NCBI GenBank assembly: GCA_017626655.1
Contig: JAGAIH010000358.1
Span: 1-8,246, forward strand
Direction: 5' to 3'
Length of the DNA: 8,246 bases
Source: Clostridia bacterium
Lineage (GTDB): Bacteria; Bacillota_A; Clostridia; Oscillospirales; CAG-272
Shown one piece after another: positions 1-5,305 of this stretch (the first letter of the stretch is position 1; each line of letters begins with the position of its first letter). The position numbers were made by a program, and so were the translations under genes. Below the pieces are notes generated by a model. That model searched no databases, was not told the origin of the DNA, and saw only the letters and a list, made by a program, of their open reading frames with translations.

Positions 1-1
1 C

Positions 2-925
2 AACTCCCTGCCCATCGTTTCGGAGGACGGCAAGCTGTGCTATTTCGTATTCCGCAAGGACTACGACACCCACAAGCAGAACCCCAACGAGCTGCTGGAC
101 GCATCCAAGCGTTATGTGGTCGGTGCAGGTATCAACACCCGTGACTACGCCGACCGTGTCCCCGCTCTGGTGGAGGCCGGTGTGGACGTGCTGTGCATCG
201 ACTCCTCCGAGGGCTTTTCCGAGTGGCAGAAGCGCACCATCGCCTGGATCCGCGAGAAGTACGGCGACACCGTGAAGGTGGGCGCGGGCAACGTGGTGGA
301 TGCCGCGGGCTTCCGCTTCCTGGCTGATTGCGGCGCCGACTTCATCAAGGTGGGTATCGGCGGCGGCTCCATCTGCATCACCCGTGAGACCAAGGGCATC
401 GGCCGCGGTCAGGCCACCGCTCTGATCGAGGTCTGCCAGGAGAGAGACCGCTACTACGAGGAGACCGGCATCTACATCCCCGTCTGCTCCGACGGCGGTA
501 TCGTCTACGATCACCACATCACCCTGTCCCTGGCCATGGGCGCCGACTTCGTCATGCTGGGCCGCTACTTCGCCCGCTTCGACGAGTCCCCCTCCAACAA
601 GGTTTCCATCGGCGGTACCTACTACAAGGAGTACTGGGGTGAGGGCTCTGCCCGCGCCCGCAACTGGCAGCGGTACGACCTGGGCGGCGACAAGAAGCTG
701 TCCTTTGAGGAGGGCGTGGATTCCTACGTGCCCTACGCAGGTAGCCTGAAGGACAACGTGGCCATGTCTCTGGCCAAGGTCAAGTCCACCATGTGCAACT
801 GCGGCGCGCTGACCATCCCCGAGCTCCAGGAGAAGGCTGTGCTGACTCTGGTCTCGGCTACCTCCATCGTGGAGGGCGGCGCTCACGATGTGATCCAGAA
901 GGAAAAGAGCAACGCTGTGAAGTGA
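2..925 (+). CDS. guaB: IMP dehydrogenase, C-terminal part (5' truncated by window edge)
   Basis: Oxidises IMP to XMP with NAD+, the committed step of guanine nucleotide synthesis, in the cytoplasm. The reading frame is open from base 2, so 307 codons are visible; about 195 N-terminal residues (start of the barrel and most of the CBS pair) lie outside. The GTG at 116 is an internal valine ([14 protein letters not shown]), not a start. The active-site loop [12 protein letters not shown] carries the catalytic Cys at bases 374-376. It is followed by the IMP phosphate site CSDGGIVYD, then [13 protein letters not shown], then the mobile flap [17 protein letters not shown] with the Arg-Tyr pair that activates water, and finally VDSYVPYAG. 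These sequences match the Tritrichomonas foetus-type IMPDH from memory much better than the E. coli/Bacillus type (GPGSICTTR; GGIRFSGD). The gene ends in TGA and is followed by a strong terminator. Nothing looks broken. Confidence 0.97.
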   Translation, partial: NSLPIVSEDGKLCYFVFRKDYDTHKQNPNELLDASKRYVVGAGINTRDYADRVPALVEAGVDVLCIDSSEGFSEWQKRTIAWIREKYGDTVKVGAGNVVDAAGFRFLADCGADFIKVGIGGGSICITRETKGIGRGQATALIEVCQERDRYYEETGIYIPVCSDGGIVYDHHITLSLAMGADFVMLGRYFARFDESPSNKVSIGGTYYKEYWGEGSARARNWQRYDLGGDKKLSFEEGVDSYVPYAGSLKDNVAMSLAKVKSTMCNCGALTIPELQEKAVLTLVSATSIVEGGAHDVIQKEKSNAVK

Positions 926-943
926 TCCACGAAAATAGAGAAG

Positions 944-977
944 ACCGCGCTGTCCCGTTGGGGGTGGCGCGGTTTTT
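944..977 (+). terminator. Rho-independent terminator of guaB
   Basis: A perfect 7-bp stem (ACCGCGC at 944-950 and GCGCGGT at 967-973) can be extended inside the loop by CCC/GGG pairing. It is followed by a run of T ending at 977. It starts 19 bases after the guaB stop codon. Confidence 0.9.
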
Positions 978-1047
978 GGATTTAGGGGGGGGCAAATTGC
1001 GGTTTATCGGTCTGGTGGGCACGATGGCTTGGCTGCCAATAACCTAT

Positions 1048-1075
1048 TGTAGGGAGCGACGCCCTCGTCGCTCCG
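1048..1075 (+). repeat. Left arm of perfect 28-bp inverted repeat
   Basis: This arm is the exact reverse complement of 1158-1185, 82 bases downstream. It is also a hairpin by itself: GAGCGACG, loop CCCT, CGTCGCTC. The same GC-rich unit thus occurs twice in head-to-head orientation, like REP or BIME elements. Confidence 0.9.
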
Positions 1076-1157
1076 TAACCCCAAAATTGCCTTTATCTTT
1101 TGTCGGATATATGTTTTTCGCCTCTACACCCGAAGCATATCGGTATGTTCTATGCGG

Positions 1158-1185
1158 CGGAGCGACGAGGGCGTCGCTCCCTACA
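1158..1185 (-). repeat. Right arm of perfect 28-bp inverted repeat
   Basis: Exact reverse complement of 1048-1075. It folds alone (GAGCGACG, loop AGGG, CGTCGCTC) or pairs with the left arm into a long stem. Confidence 0.9.
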
Positions 1186-1252
1186 GGTGTTTGTGCCGAT
1201 CGAAACAGACTAACAAATCCAGATTTGAAATAATATTTCTAAAAAATCGCGT

Positions 1253-1273
1253 TTGACACTCACTGCGTGTCAA
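1253..1273 (+). promoter_or_regulatory. Inverted-repeat operator candidate over the -35 region
   Basis: TTGACAC at 1253-1259 and GTGTCAA at 1267-1273 form a perfect 7-7-7 inverted repeat. Its right half overlaps the -35 hexamer of the downstream promoter by four bases, where a bound repressor would block RNA polymerase. No T-run follows, so it is not a terminator. The binding protein is unknown. Confidence 0.5.
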
Positions 1274-1298
1274 CATTCCCCCTCCCACGTGCTATAAT
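1270..1298 (+). promoter_or_regulatory. Promoter of the DUF6809-like gene
   Basis: The -35 TCAACA (1270-1275, four of six consensus) lies 17 bases from a perfect -10 TATAAT (1293-1298). An A/T-rich stretch at 1228-1247 could add UP-element activity. The start codon is 39 bases after the -10. The full TTGACA at 1253 is 34 bases from the -10 and is too far away to serve it. Confidence 0.75.
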
Positions 1299-1337
1299 GG
1301 GGCTACGATCATCCAATGCAAAATGAGAGGAAGAAAT

Positions 1338-1607
1338 ATGTTCGATACCCTGAAGGATTTCTACCGCGGCCGCCTCGTTCCCGACGAAAAGGACGGCCCC
1401 AACCGTCCATACATCCAAGACCTCCTGCGACTGCGCGAGGGAAATCGCGAAAAGCTCTGCCAAAGCCTGACCGAGGAGCAAAAGGAGATCCTGGAGAAGT
1501 ACGACCGCCAGATGGCCGAGATGATTGAGTTGATCTGCGAGGATAGCTTTATCAATGGCTTTCGTACAGGCACCCGCATGACGGCGGAGGCTTTTACCAA
1601 GGAATGA
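1338..1607 (+). CDS. Small DUF6809-like protein
   Basis: An 89-residue, charged, mostly helical soluble protein with no signal peptide, membrane segment or cysteine cluster. The N-terminal pattern LKDFYRGRLVPDEK, the middle LTEEQKEILEKYDRQMAEM and the end DSFINGFRTGTRM resemble the DUF6809 family of small Clostridia proteins (length about 80-95); no function is established for that family. I chose ATG 1338 over the in-frame ATG 1323 because GAGAGG (1325-1330) sits seven bases before 1338 and would itself lie inside the longer ORF. The gene is monocistronic, with its own promoter and terminator. The family call is from memory of sequence pattern and is moderate; that the gene is real is more certain. 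Confidence 0.8.
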   Translation: MFDTLKDFYRGRLVPDEKDGPNRPYIQDLLRLREGNREKLCQSLTEEQKEILEKYDRQMAEMIELICEDSFINGFRTGTRMTAEAFTKE

Positions 1608-1611
1608 AAAG

Positions 1612-1645
1612 AACCGCGCCACCCGTGAGGAATAGCGCGGTTTTC
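1612..1645. terminator. Bidirectional terminator between convergent genes
   Basis: AACCGCGC (1612-1619) pairs with GCGCGGTT (1635-1642). TTTT follows on the plus strand, and on the minus strand the stem is followed by CTTTTC. It closes the DUF6809-like gene, whose stop is at 1607, and probably also the minus-strand folT-folC-GNAT-EamA transcript, whose last stop is at 1687. Confidence 0.85.
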
Positions 1646-1686
1646 AAATTCCTGTTGTCCTTGTTGAATACGTGGTACAGGGAAGA

Positions 1687-2100
1687 TCAAAGAACCATGA
1701 CCAAGGTTCCAAGCCCAATCAGGATGCAACCGATCAAGGATTTGACGGTGAACTGCTCGTGTAACAATACAAAAGCCAGAACCAACGTAATGACAACGCT
1801 TAATTTATCAATGGGAACAACCTTGGAGGCCTGGCCCATCTGCAATGCCTTGTAATAGCACAGCCAGGAAGCACCCGTTGCCAGCCCCGATAGAATGAGG
1901 AACAACCAGCTTCGTTTGCTGATTTCAGTAATTCCGTTTTGGGCGTTTGTGAGAAAGACCATGCCCCAGGCCATGGCCACAACGACAAGGGTTCTGATGG
2001 CCGTTGCGAGATGGGAATTGACATCCTCTATGCCGATTTTCGCCAGTATGGAGGTAAGAGCCGCAAAAACAGCAGACAAAAGCGCAAGTATCAACCACAT
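1687..2100 (-). CDS. Single-domain EamA-family (DMT superfamily) membrane protein
   Basis: A 137-residue membrane protein with about five hydrophobic helices (roughly residues 2-21, 30-51, 64-85, 95-113 and 119-137). Such half-size EamA proteins (COG2510-like, about 140 residues) correspond to one half of the ten-helix drug/metabolite exporters and presumably work as dimers. The region PIDKLSVVITLVLAFVLLHE is typical of the conserved C-terminal part of an EamA domain, with its glutamate. The start ATG at 2100 has GGAG at 2111-2114 (minus strand) ten bases upstream. The gap to the GNAT stop is only 20 bases, so it is the last gene of the minus-strand operon. The substrate cannot be told from sequence. 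Confidence 0.88.
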   Translation of the reverse strand: MWLILALLSAVFAALTSILAKIGIEDVNSHLATAIRTLVVVAMAWGMVFLTNAQNGITEISKRSWLFLILSGLATGASWLCYYKALQMGQASKVVPIDKLSVVITLVLAFVLLHEQFTVKSLIGCILIGLGTLVMVL

Positions 2101-2120
2101 ACAATCGTATCTCCATTCAT

Positions 2121-2726
2121 TCAGGTTTCCGTATCTTCCAACGCTTCGAGAATCTCATGAACGGTCTTGGGGTGAGGCGGATCATCCTCATACGCCCCGA
2201 TCCCCTTCTCCAGCCAAGTCAGATCGTACCACCGCCCGAACTTGCACCCCGCGTGGTGGAAGGTCCCCACGGGGACAAATCCCATCCGCAGATGGAAGGC
2301 GAGGCTGGCGTTGGTCAGGTAAGGATCCTCATGCTCCACCGTAGCCACGGCGGCGGTCATGGTGCGGATGCCCATGATTTGGAGAATGGCCTCCAGCTTT
2401 TGGTAGAGTGCCTTGCCGATCCCCATGCCCTTGCAGTCCTCGCGGATGTAGATGGCTGTTTCCACCGCCCAGTCAAAGGCGGGGCGGGAACCCAGGGGGC
2501 AGGCGTAGGCGTAGCCCACGGGAGCGCCGTCCAGCTCGGCCACCAGGTAGGGGTATTTCGACGAATAGGTCTCGATGCGGCGGGCGAATTCGGCTATCGT
2601 AGGGATCTCATACTCATAGGTGATGGCGGTTTTCAGGATGTAAGGCGCGTAGATGGCCACCAAGGCCTCGGCATCGGCAGGGGAGGCGAAGCGGATGGTC
2701 AGCGCGGGGCTATGGGGCGCGGTCAT
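2121..2726 (-). CDS. GNAT acetyltransferase, phosphinothricin N-acetyltransferase-like
   Basis: A 201-residue soluble enzyme predicted to move acetyl from acetyl-CoA to an amine. The N-terminal IYAPYILKTAITYEYEIPT, the centre GYAYACPLGSRPAFDWAVET and the end FGRWYDLTWLEK are hallmarks of the PAT/YncA (MnaT) branch. The acetyl-CoA loop is CKGMGIGKALY, residues 98-108, with GxGxGK-type spacing, and NASLAFHLRMGF at 139-150 is the usual following helix. Members of this branch acetylate phosphinothricin, methionine sulfone/sulfoximine or N-terminal residues; which applies here is unknown. About 20 extra C-terminal residues follow the usual family end. Its ATG overlaps the folC stop (ATGA, 2723-2726), so the two are translationally coupled. 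GAGGTG lies six bases before the start. Confidence 0.93.
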   Translation of the reverse strand: MTAPHSPALTIRFASPADAEALVAIYAPYILKTAITYEYEIPTIAEFARRIETYSSKYPYLVAELDGAPVGYAYACPLGSRPAFDWAVETAIYIREDCKGMGIGKALYQKLEAILQIMGIRTMTAAVATVEHEDPYLTNASLAFHLRMGFVPVGTFHHAGCKFGRWYDLTWLEKGIGAYEDDPPHPKTVHEILEALEDTET

Positions 2727-4054
2727 GCGTTCACCTCACCCAGTACGGCGGCGCGGACTTCACCGTACATATACAGCGATCCCAGACAGAGCAGGGCTTT
2801 TCCCTCCGCTTTGGCGGTCTCGGCGGCGGCTCTCACACCCTCGGCCACGGTGGCGTACCCCTCGGCGGGGATGCCGATGGCGCGGAAGGACTCGGCGTAC
2901 TTGACGGGATCCAGGGCGCGGTCATTGGCGGGACGGACGCAGAAGGCGTGGGAGGCAACTTCACCCATGCGGGCCACCATGCGGTCGTAGTCCTTGTCGG
3001 CCATGACGCCTGTGAGCAAAAGGATCTTTTTCTCCTTGAAGTAGGTCTTGACGCTTTCGATGGCGGCGTCGATGCCCTCGGGGTTGTGGCCGCCGTCGGC
3101 GATGATGAGGGGATCTTTGGAGAGGATCTCAAAGCGGGCGGGCCACTTCACCGAGGCAAGACCCTCGCGGATAGCCTCCTCGGGGATGGTCAGGCCGCGA
3201 GACTTGAGCAGATTGACGACGGTCAGCACCGTGGCGGTATTGTAGGGCTGGTAGAGGCCTGCCAGGGAGATGTGGAGATTCTTACGCTCTCCGAAGTCGA
3301 AGTCGGCACCGAAGAGATCGGCGCGGATATTGGCCAGCTTGCTGTGATTGGTTTCCACGTAGGGCGCGCCCACCTCGGCGGCCTTCTCCCGGATCACGCG
3401 GGCGCAGGACTCTGCGGTGGCGAGGGCATCCGAGGAGGGAAGGGAACCAACGGGTGCGTGGTTGCCTCCGAACACCACGGGGACTCCCGCCTTGATGATC
3501 CCCGCCTTCTCCGCGGCGATCTTCTCGGGGGTGTCACCCAGAAAGGCGGTGTGATCCATGGCGATGCCCGTGATCACCGACGCGGCCACGGTCTCGGGGG
3601 AAATGATGTTGGTGGAGTCCAGCCGACCGCCCATGCCCACCTCAAAGACCACGTAGTCGCAGTTATGGCGGGCGAAATACACCAGGGCGATGGCGGTGAT
3701 CAGCTCGAACTCGGTGGGAGTGTCGGCCATGGCTTCGGCGTGGGGCTTAACGAATTCCGTGATCTCGGCCAGCTCGTCGTCGGGGATGTCCTGCCCGTCG
3801 ATCCGCATCCGCTCGTTGAAGCGGATAATGAAGGGGGAGGTGTAGAGGCCCACCTTGTAGCCCGCCTTTTGCAGGATGGCCGCCAGCATAGCCGAGGTGG
3901 AGCCCTTGCCGTTGGTGCCGGCGATATGGATGAACTTCAAAGAGTTCTGAGGGTTGCCCAGGCGGGCGGTCAGCTCAATAGTCCGCTCCAGCCCGGGGCG
4001 GCTGCCCTTCCAGCAGGTGGAGTGGATGAAATCAAGGGCTTGGGTGTAGGTCAT
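2723..4054 (-). CDS. folC: Folylpolyglutamate synthase / dihydrofolate synthase
   Basis: A 443-residue cytoplasmic Mur-ligase-type enzyme that uses ATP to add glutamate to tetrahydrofolates, and in many bacteria also to dihydropteroate. The ATP P-loop HIAGTNGKGST is at residues 43-53, the folate-binding stretch YTSPFIIRFNERM at 71-83, GMGGRLDSTN at 140-149, DHTAFLGDT at 167-175 and EKAGIIK (site of the usual carbamylated lysine) at 182-188. The C-terminal domain has WPARFE at 304-309, DGGHNP at 320-325 and GSLYMYGEVR near the end. Length and motif order are normal. The start at 4054 has a near-perfect AAAGGAGGT just upstream. folT lies 310 bases upstream on the same strand, separated by repeat element B, in which I see no convincing promoter; GNAT overlaps its 3' end. 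With folT next to it, folC probably serves to retain imported folate. Confidence 0.96.
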   Translation of the reverse strand: MTYTQALDFIHSTCWKGSRPGLERTIELTARLGNPQNSLKFIHIAGTNGKGSTSAMLAAILQKAGYKVGLYTSPFIIRFNERMRIDGQDIPDDELAEITEFVKPHAEAMADTPTEFELITAIALVYFARHNCDYVVFEVGMGGRLDSTNIISPETVAASVITGIAMDHTAFLGDTPEKIAAEKAGIIKAGVPVVFGGNHAPVGSLPSSDALATAESCARVIREKAAEVGAPYVETNHSKLANIRADLFGADFDFGERKNLHISLAGLYQPYNTATVLTVVNLLKSRGLTIPEEAIREGLASVKWPARFEILSKDPLIIADGGHNPEGIDAAIESVKTYFKEKKILLLTGVMADKDYDRMVARMGEVASHAFCVRPANDRALDPVKYAESFRAIGIPAEGYATVAEGVRAAAETAKAEGKALLCLGSLYMYGEVRAAVLGEVNA

Positions 4055-4128
4055 GGGGACCTCCTTTTATGGGGATGGGATTTCAAATTTGGGTTTATCG
4101 GTCTGACGGAACAGAGTGGAATTGGGTA

Positions 4129-4179
4129 GGGTGACCCTCATCCACCGCTACGCGGTCCCCCTTCCCCCGAGGGGAAGGT
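4129..4179 (+). repeat. Left arm of element B palindrome
   Basis: 51 bases starting GGGTGACCCTCATCCACCGC. It matches the reverse complement of 4267-4318 except for one inserted base and one substitution. Sub-hairpins ACCGC/GCGGT and CCTTCCCC/GGGGAAGG lie within the arm. Confidence 0.88.
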
Positions 4180-4266
4180 ATTCGGCTCGTGCTTTTCGTT
4201 AGCCAGGATAAGCTATTGATATCAGTATGTTTTTGGGTATCAGCCAAGGAAACGGCTGACGCATTG

Positions 4267-4318
4267 ACCTTCCCCTTGGGGGAAGGGGGACCGCGATAGC
4301 GGTGGATGAGGGTCACCC
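4267..4318 (-). repeat. Right arm of element B palindrome
   Basis: 52 bases ending GCGGTGGATGAGGGTCACCC, the near-perfect reverse complement of 4129-4179. In the folT-folC transcript the arms could form a stem of about 50 bp with a loop of about 87 bases. Confidence 0.88.
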
Positions 4319-4364
4319 AAAAACATACTGATCTGTTCCGTCAAACAGTTCGATAAACCCCAAT

Positions 4365-4922
4365 TTACATCTTCTCAAACAACTTCCGAAACGACTTTTG
4401 CCTCCAAAGCAGACACAAAAGCAAAATCTCCAGGGGCGCGATGATGAGATACAGCGGGATCCGCACCAGCACCGCCCATTGGTAGAATTGGAACAGCCCG
4501 ATGGGCTTGATGATCATGGAGCCGATGACGTGGGCCACGGCGGCGGAGAGGACGATCTGCTTGGACCCCCGCTGACGGACGGCGAATTTCGCCATGAGTC
4601 CCGAGGTGATCCCCACCATGCAGGTCCCGAAGGTGACGATGAGGTTGGGGGGATAGATCTGGGGGGAGAGCAGGTAGCTGGTGAGATCCGAGACCACGCC
4701 CACCATGCCGCCCGTGATGGGGCCTAAAAAGACTCCCGCCAGAATGATGGGCAGGTTCTCAAAGGTGACGCGCCAAAGACCTTCTCCGAAGTTGAGAAAG
4801 CTTTTGCAGAACATACCGATGACCACGCTCATGGCGGCCAGCATGGCCCCCAGTGTGAGGCGCTTCAGGGCGGCCTTGGCGGCAGAGCGGCGGTCTCGGG
4901 TGGCGGGATTGGGAAGCGACAT
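4365..4922 (-). CDS. folT: ECF transporter S component, folate-specific (FolT)
   Basis: A 185-residue integral membrane protein with about six helices that binds folate and docks to the shared ECF energising module (EcfA, EcfA', EcfT), which is not in this window. The pattern LGAMLAAMSVVIGMF, then RVTFENLPIILAGVFLGPITG, then GGMVGVVSDLTSYLL and PPNLIVTFGTCMVGITSGL follows the folate-family S-component signature. I chose ATG 4922 because AAGGAGGT lies seven bases upstream; extension to 5021 would add 33 residues encoded by the leader and riboswitch. The THF riboswitch in the leader independently supports folate as the substrate. The last bases, including the TAA stop at 4365-4367, overlap the end of repeat element B. 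Confidence 0.93.
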   Translation of the reverse strand: MSLPNPATRDRRSAAKAALKRLTLGAMLAAMSVVIGMFCKSFLNFGEGLWRVTFENLPIILAGVFLGPITGGMVGVVSDLTSYLLSPQIYPPNLIVTFGTCMVGITSGLMAKFAVRQRGSKQIVLSAAVAHVIGSMIIKPIGLFQFYQWAVLVRIPLYLIIAPLEILLLCLLWRQKSFRKLFEKM

Positions 4923-4930
4923 AAAAAATA

Positions 4931-4964
4931 CCTCCTTCCCCTGCAACATCAGGCGGGAAGGAGG
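4931..4964 (-). promoter_or_regulatory. Hairpin sequestering the folT ribosome binding site
   Basis: On the minus strand, CCTCCTTCC pairs perfectly over nine bases with GGAAGGAGG, which contains the Shine-Dalgarno of folT. After a two-base bulge, CCTG pairs with CAGG around the loop ATGTTG. This would close the ribosome binding site, so the riboswitch probably acts on translation. There is no T-run after the stem of the terminator kind, though a short T stretch precedes the ATG. A second hairpin, CCCCCG/CGGGGG (4970-4985), lies between it and the aptamer. Confidence 0.8.
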
Positions 4965-5007
4965 CAAAGCCCCCGATGACGGGGGACAGACGACCTTATA
5001 GCCAAAC

Positions 5008-5116
5008 GAAGCGGGATGCAAAGCGCGAACCGCAGGTTGCTTTCTGTGAAAGCCCCTTTCGTCCGACCGGCAACTCCCCGTCCCGTCGGCACTTGACGCG
5101 CGCGCTTTTACTCTTC
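5008..5116 (-). promoter_or_regulatory. Tetrahydrofolate (THF) riboswitch aptamer
   Basis: Read on the minus strand, the order of conserved blocks is that of the class I folT/THF riboswitch. P1 is GAAG (5113-5116) with CUUC (5008-5011). P2 is AAAGCGCG (5101-5108) with CGCGCUUU (5020-5027). The conserved GCGUCAAGUG follows P2. P3 starts CCGAC/GUCGG (5085-5089 with 5063-5067). Then come ACGAA, a hairpin GCUUUC/GAAAGC (5048-5053 with 5039-5044), CUGCGGU and the conserved UGCAUCC before the P1 3' strand. Compared with the Eubacterium siraeum folT aptamer from memory, P1 and P2 use different bases but still pair, which is covariation. It begins shortly after the promoter and controls folT. Confidence 0.93.
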
Positions 5117-5132
5117 TTTAGAATATACTCCT

Positions 5133-5161
5133 ATTATACACACAATGCGCGATCCTGTCAA
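5133..5161 (-). promoter_or_regulatory. Promoter of the folT-folC operon
   Basis: A fully consensus sigma-A promoter on the minus strand: TTGACA (5161-5156), a 17-base spacer, and TATAAT (5138-5133). Transcription would start near 5126, about ten bases before the riboswitch aptamer. Such a strong promoter fits control exercised after initiation by the riboswitch. Confidence 0.92.
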
Positions 5162-5225
5162 GATGCAGAGGTGACAAAATATGGGGAGAGGGGAAGATTT
5201 TTTTGTACGGAGGGCGAAAAAGCCC

Positions 5226-5254
5226 TTGCAAAAGCGGTGGGGCTATGCTATAAT
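5226..5254 (+). promoter_or_regulatory. Promoter of the MBOAT-DHHW operon
   Basis: TTGCAA (5226-5231), a 17-base spacer, and a perfect TATAAT (5249-5254), 51 bases before the MBOAT start codon. It is divergent from the folT promoter; the two -35 boxes are about 64 bases apart. A small hairpin, AGGGC/GCCCT (5211-5226), abuts the -35. Confidence 0.85.
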
Positions 5255-5305
5255 AAACAGGCAACCGCAATATTTTGTGTACAACTCCCACGGAGGTTTC
5301 TATAT

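Larger units (their letters stand above)
994..1231. repeat. Intergenic repeat element A with degenerate terminal inverted repeats
   Basis: The left end, AAATTGCGGTTTATCGGTCTG at 994-1014, matches the ends of elements B and C. The right end, 1206-1231, read on the minus strand, agrees with the left end of element B (4080-4105) at about 21 of 26 bases. The two ends therefore point inward as degenerate terminal inverted repeats. Between them lies a perfect 28-base inverted repeat (see 1048-1075 and 1158-1185). No credible ORF is inside, so this would be a non-autonomous, MITE-like element or a REP-type cluster. It fills most of the guaB-DUF6809 gap. Confidence 0.6.
4080..4366. repeat. Intergenic palindromic repeat element B, between folT and folC
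   Basis: About 287 bases with inward-pointing related ends: 4085-4105 (AAATTTGGGTTTATCGGTCTG) and 4346-4366 on the minus strand (AAATTGGGGTTTATCGAACTG). Inside lie two nearly identical inverted arms (4129-4179 and 4267-4318). An exact 18-base inverted match also occurs (4221-4238 with 4315-4332, ATCAGTATGTTTTTGGGT). No coding capacity is credible; the 73-codon minus-strand ORF here reads through the palindromes. The right end overlaps the folT stop codon. Confidence 0.7.

Noticed and set aside
994..1231. CRISPR array in the guaB-DUF6809 gap
   Set aside because: Only two repeat copies, in opposite orientation, with no regular spacers and no cas genes. This is a REP/MITE-like structure.
793..1233. 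146-codon plus-strand frame running from the end of guaB through the repeat region
   Set aside because: It is out of frame with guaB, then reads through the terminator and both arms of the 28-bp inverted repeat. No ribosome binding site or protein resemblance supports it.
1895..2344. Plus-strand frames across the EamA and GNAT genes
   Set aside because: They lie opposite two intact, recognisable genes and cross the gene boundary. No start signal or resemblance supports them.
2948..4129. 393-codon plus-strand open frame opposite folC
   Set aside because: Same antisense artefact of codon bias: Gly/His/Asp/Val-rich, no recognisable domain, and folC motifs on the other strand are intact.
4095..4316. 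73-codon minus-strand frame within element B
   Set aside because: It translates the two palindromic arms and their spacer. No ribosome binding site or recognisable protein was found.
4923..5021. N-terminal extension of FolT to the ATG at 5021
   Set aside because: The extra 33 codons cover the riboswitch 3' end and the hairpin hiding the ribosome binding site. A near-perfect Shine-Dalgarno sits right before ATG 4922, and the extension resembles no S component.
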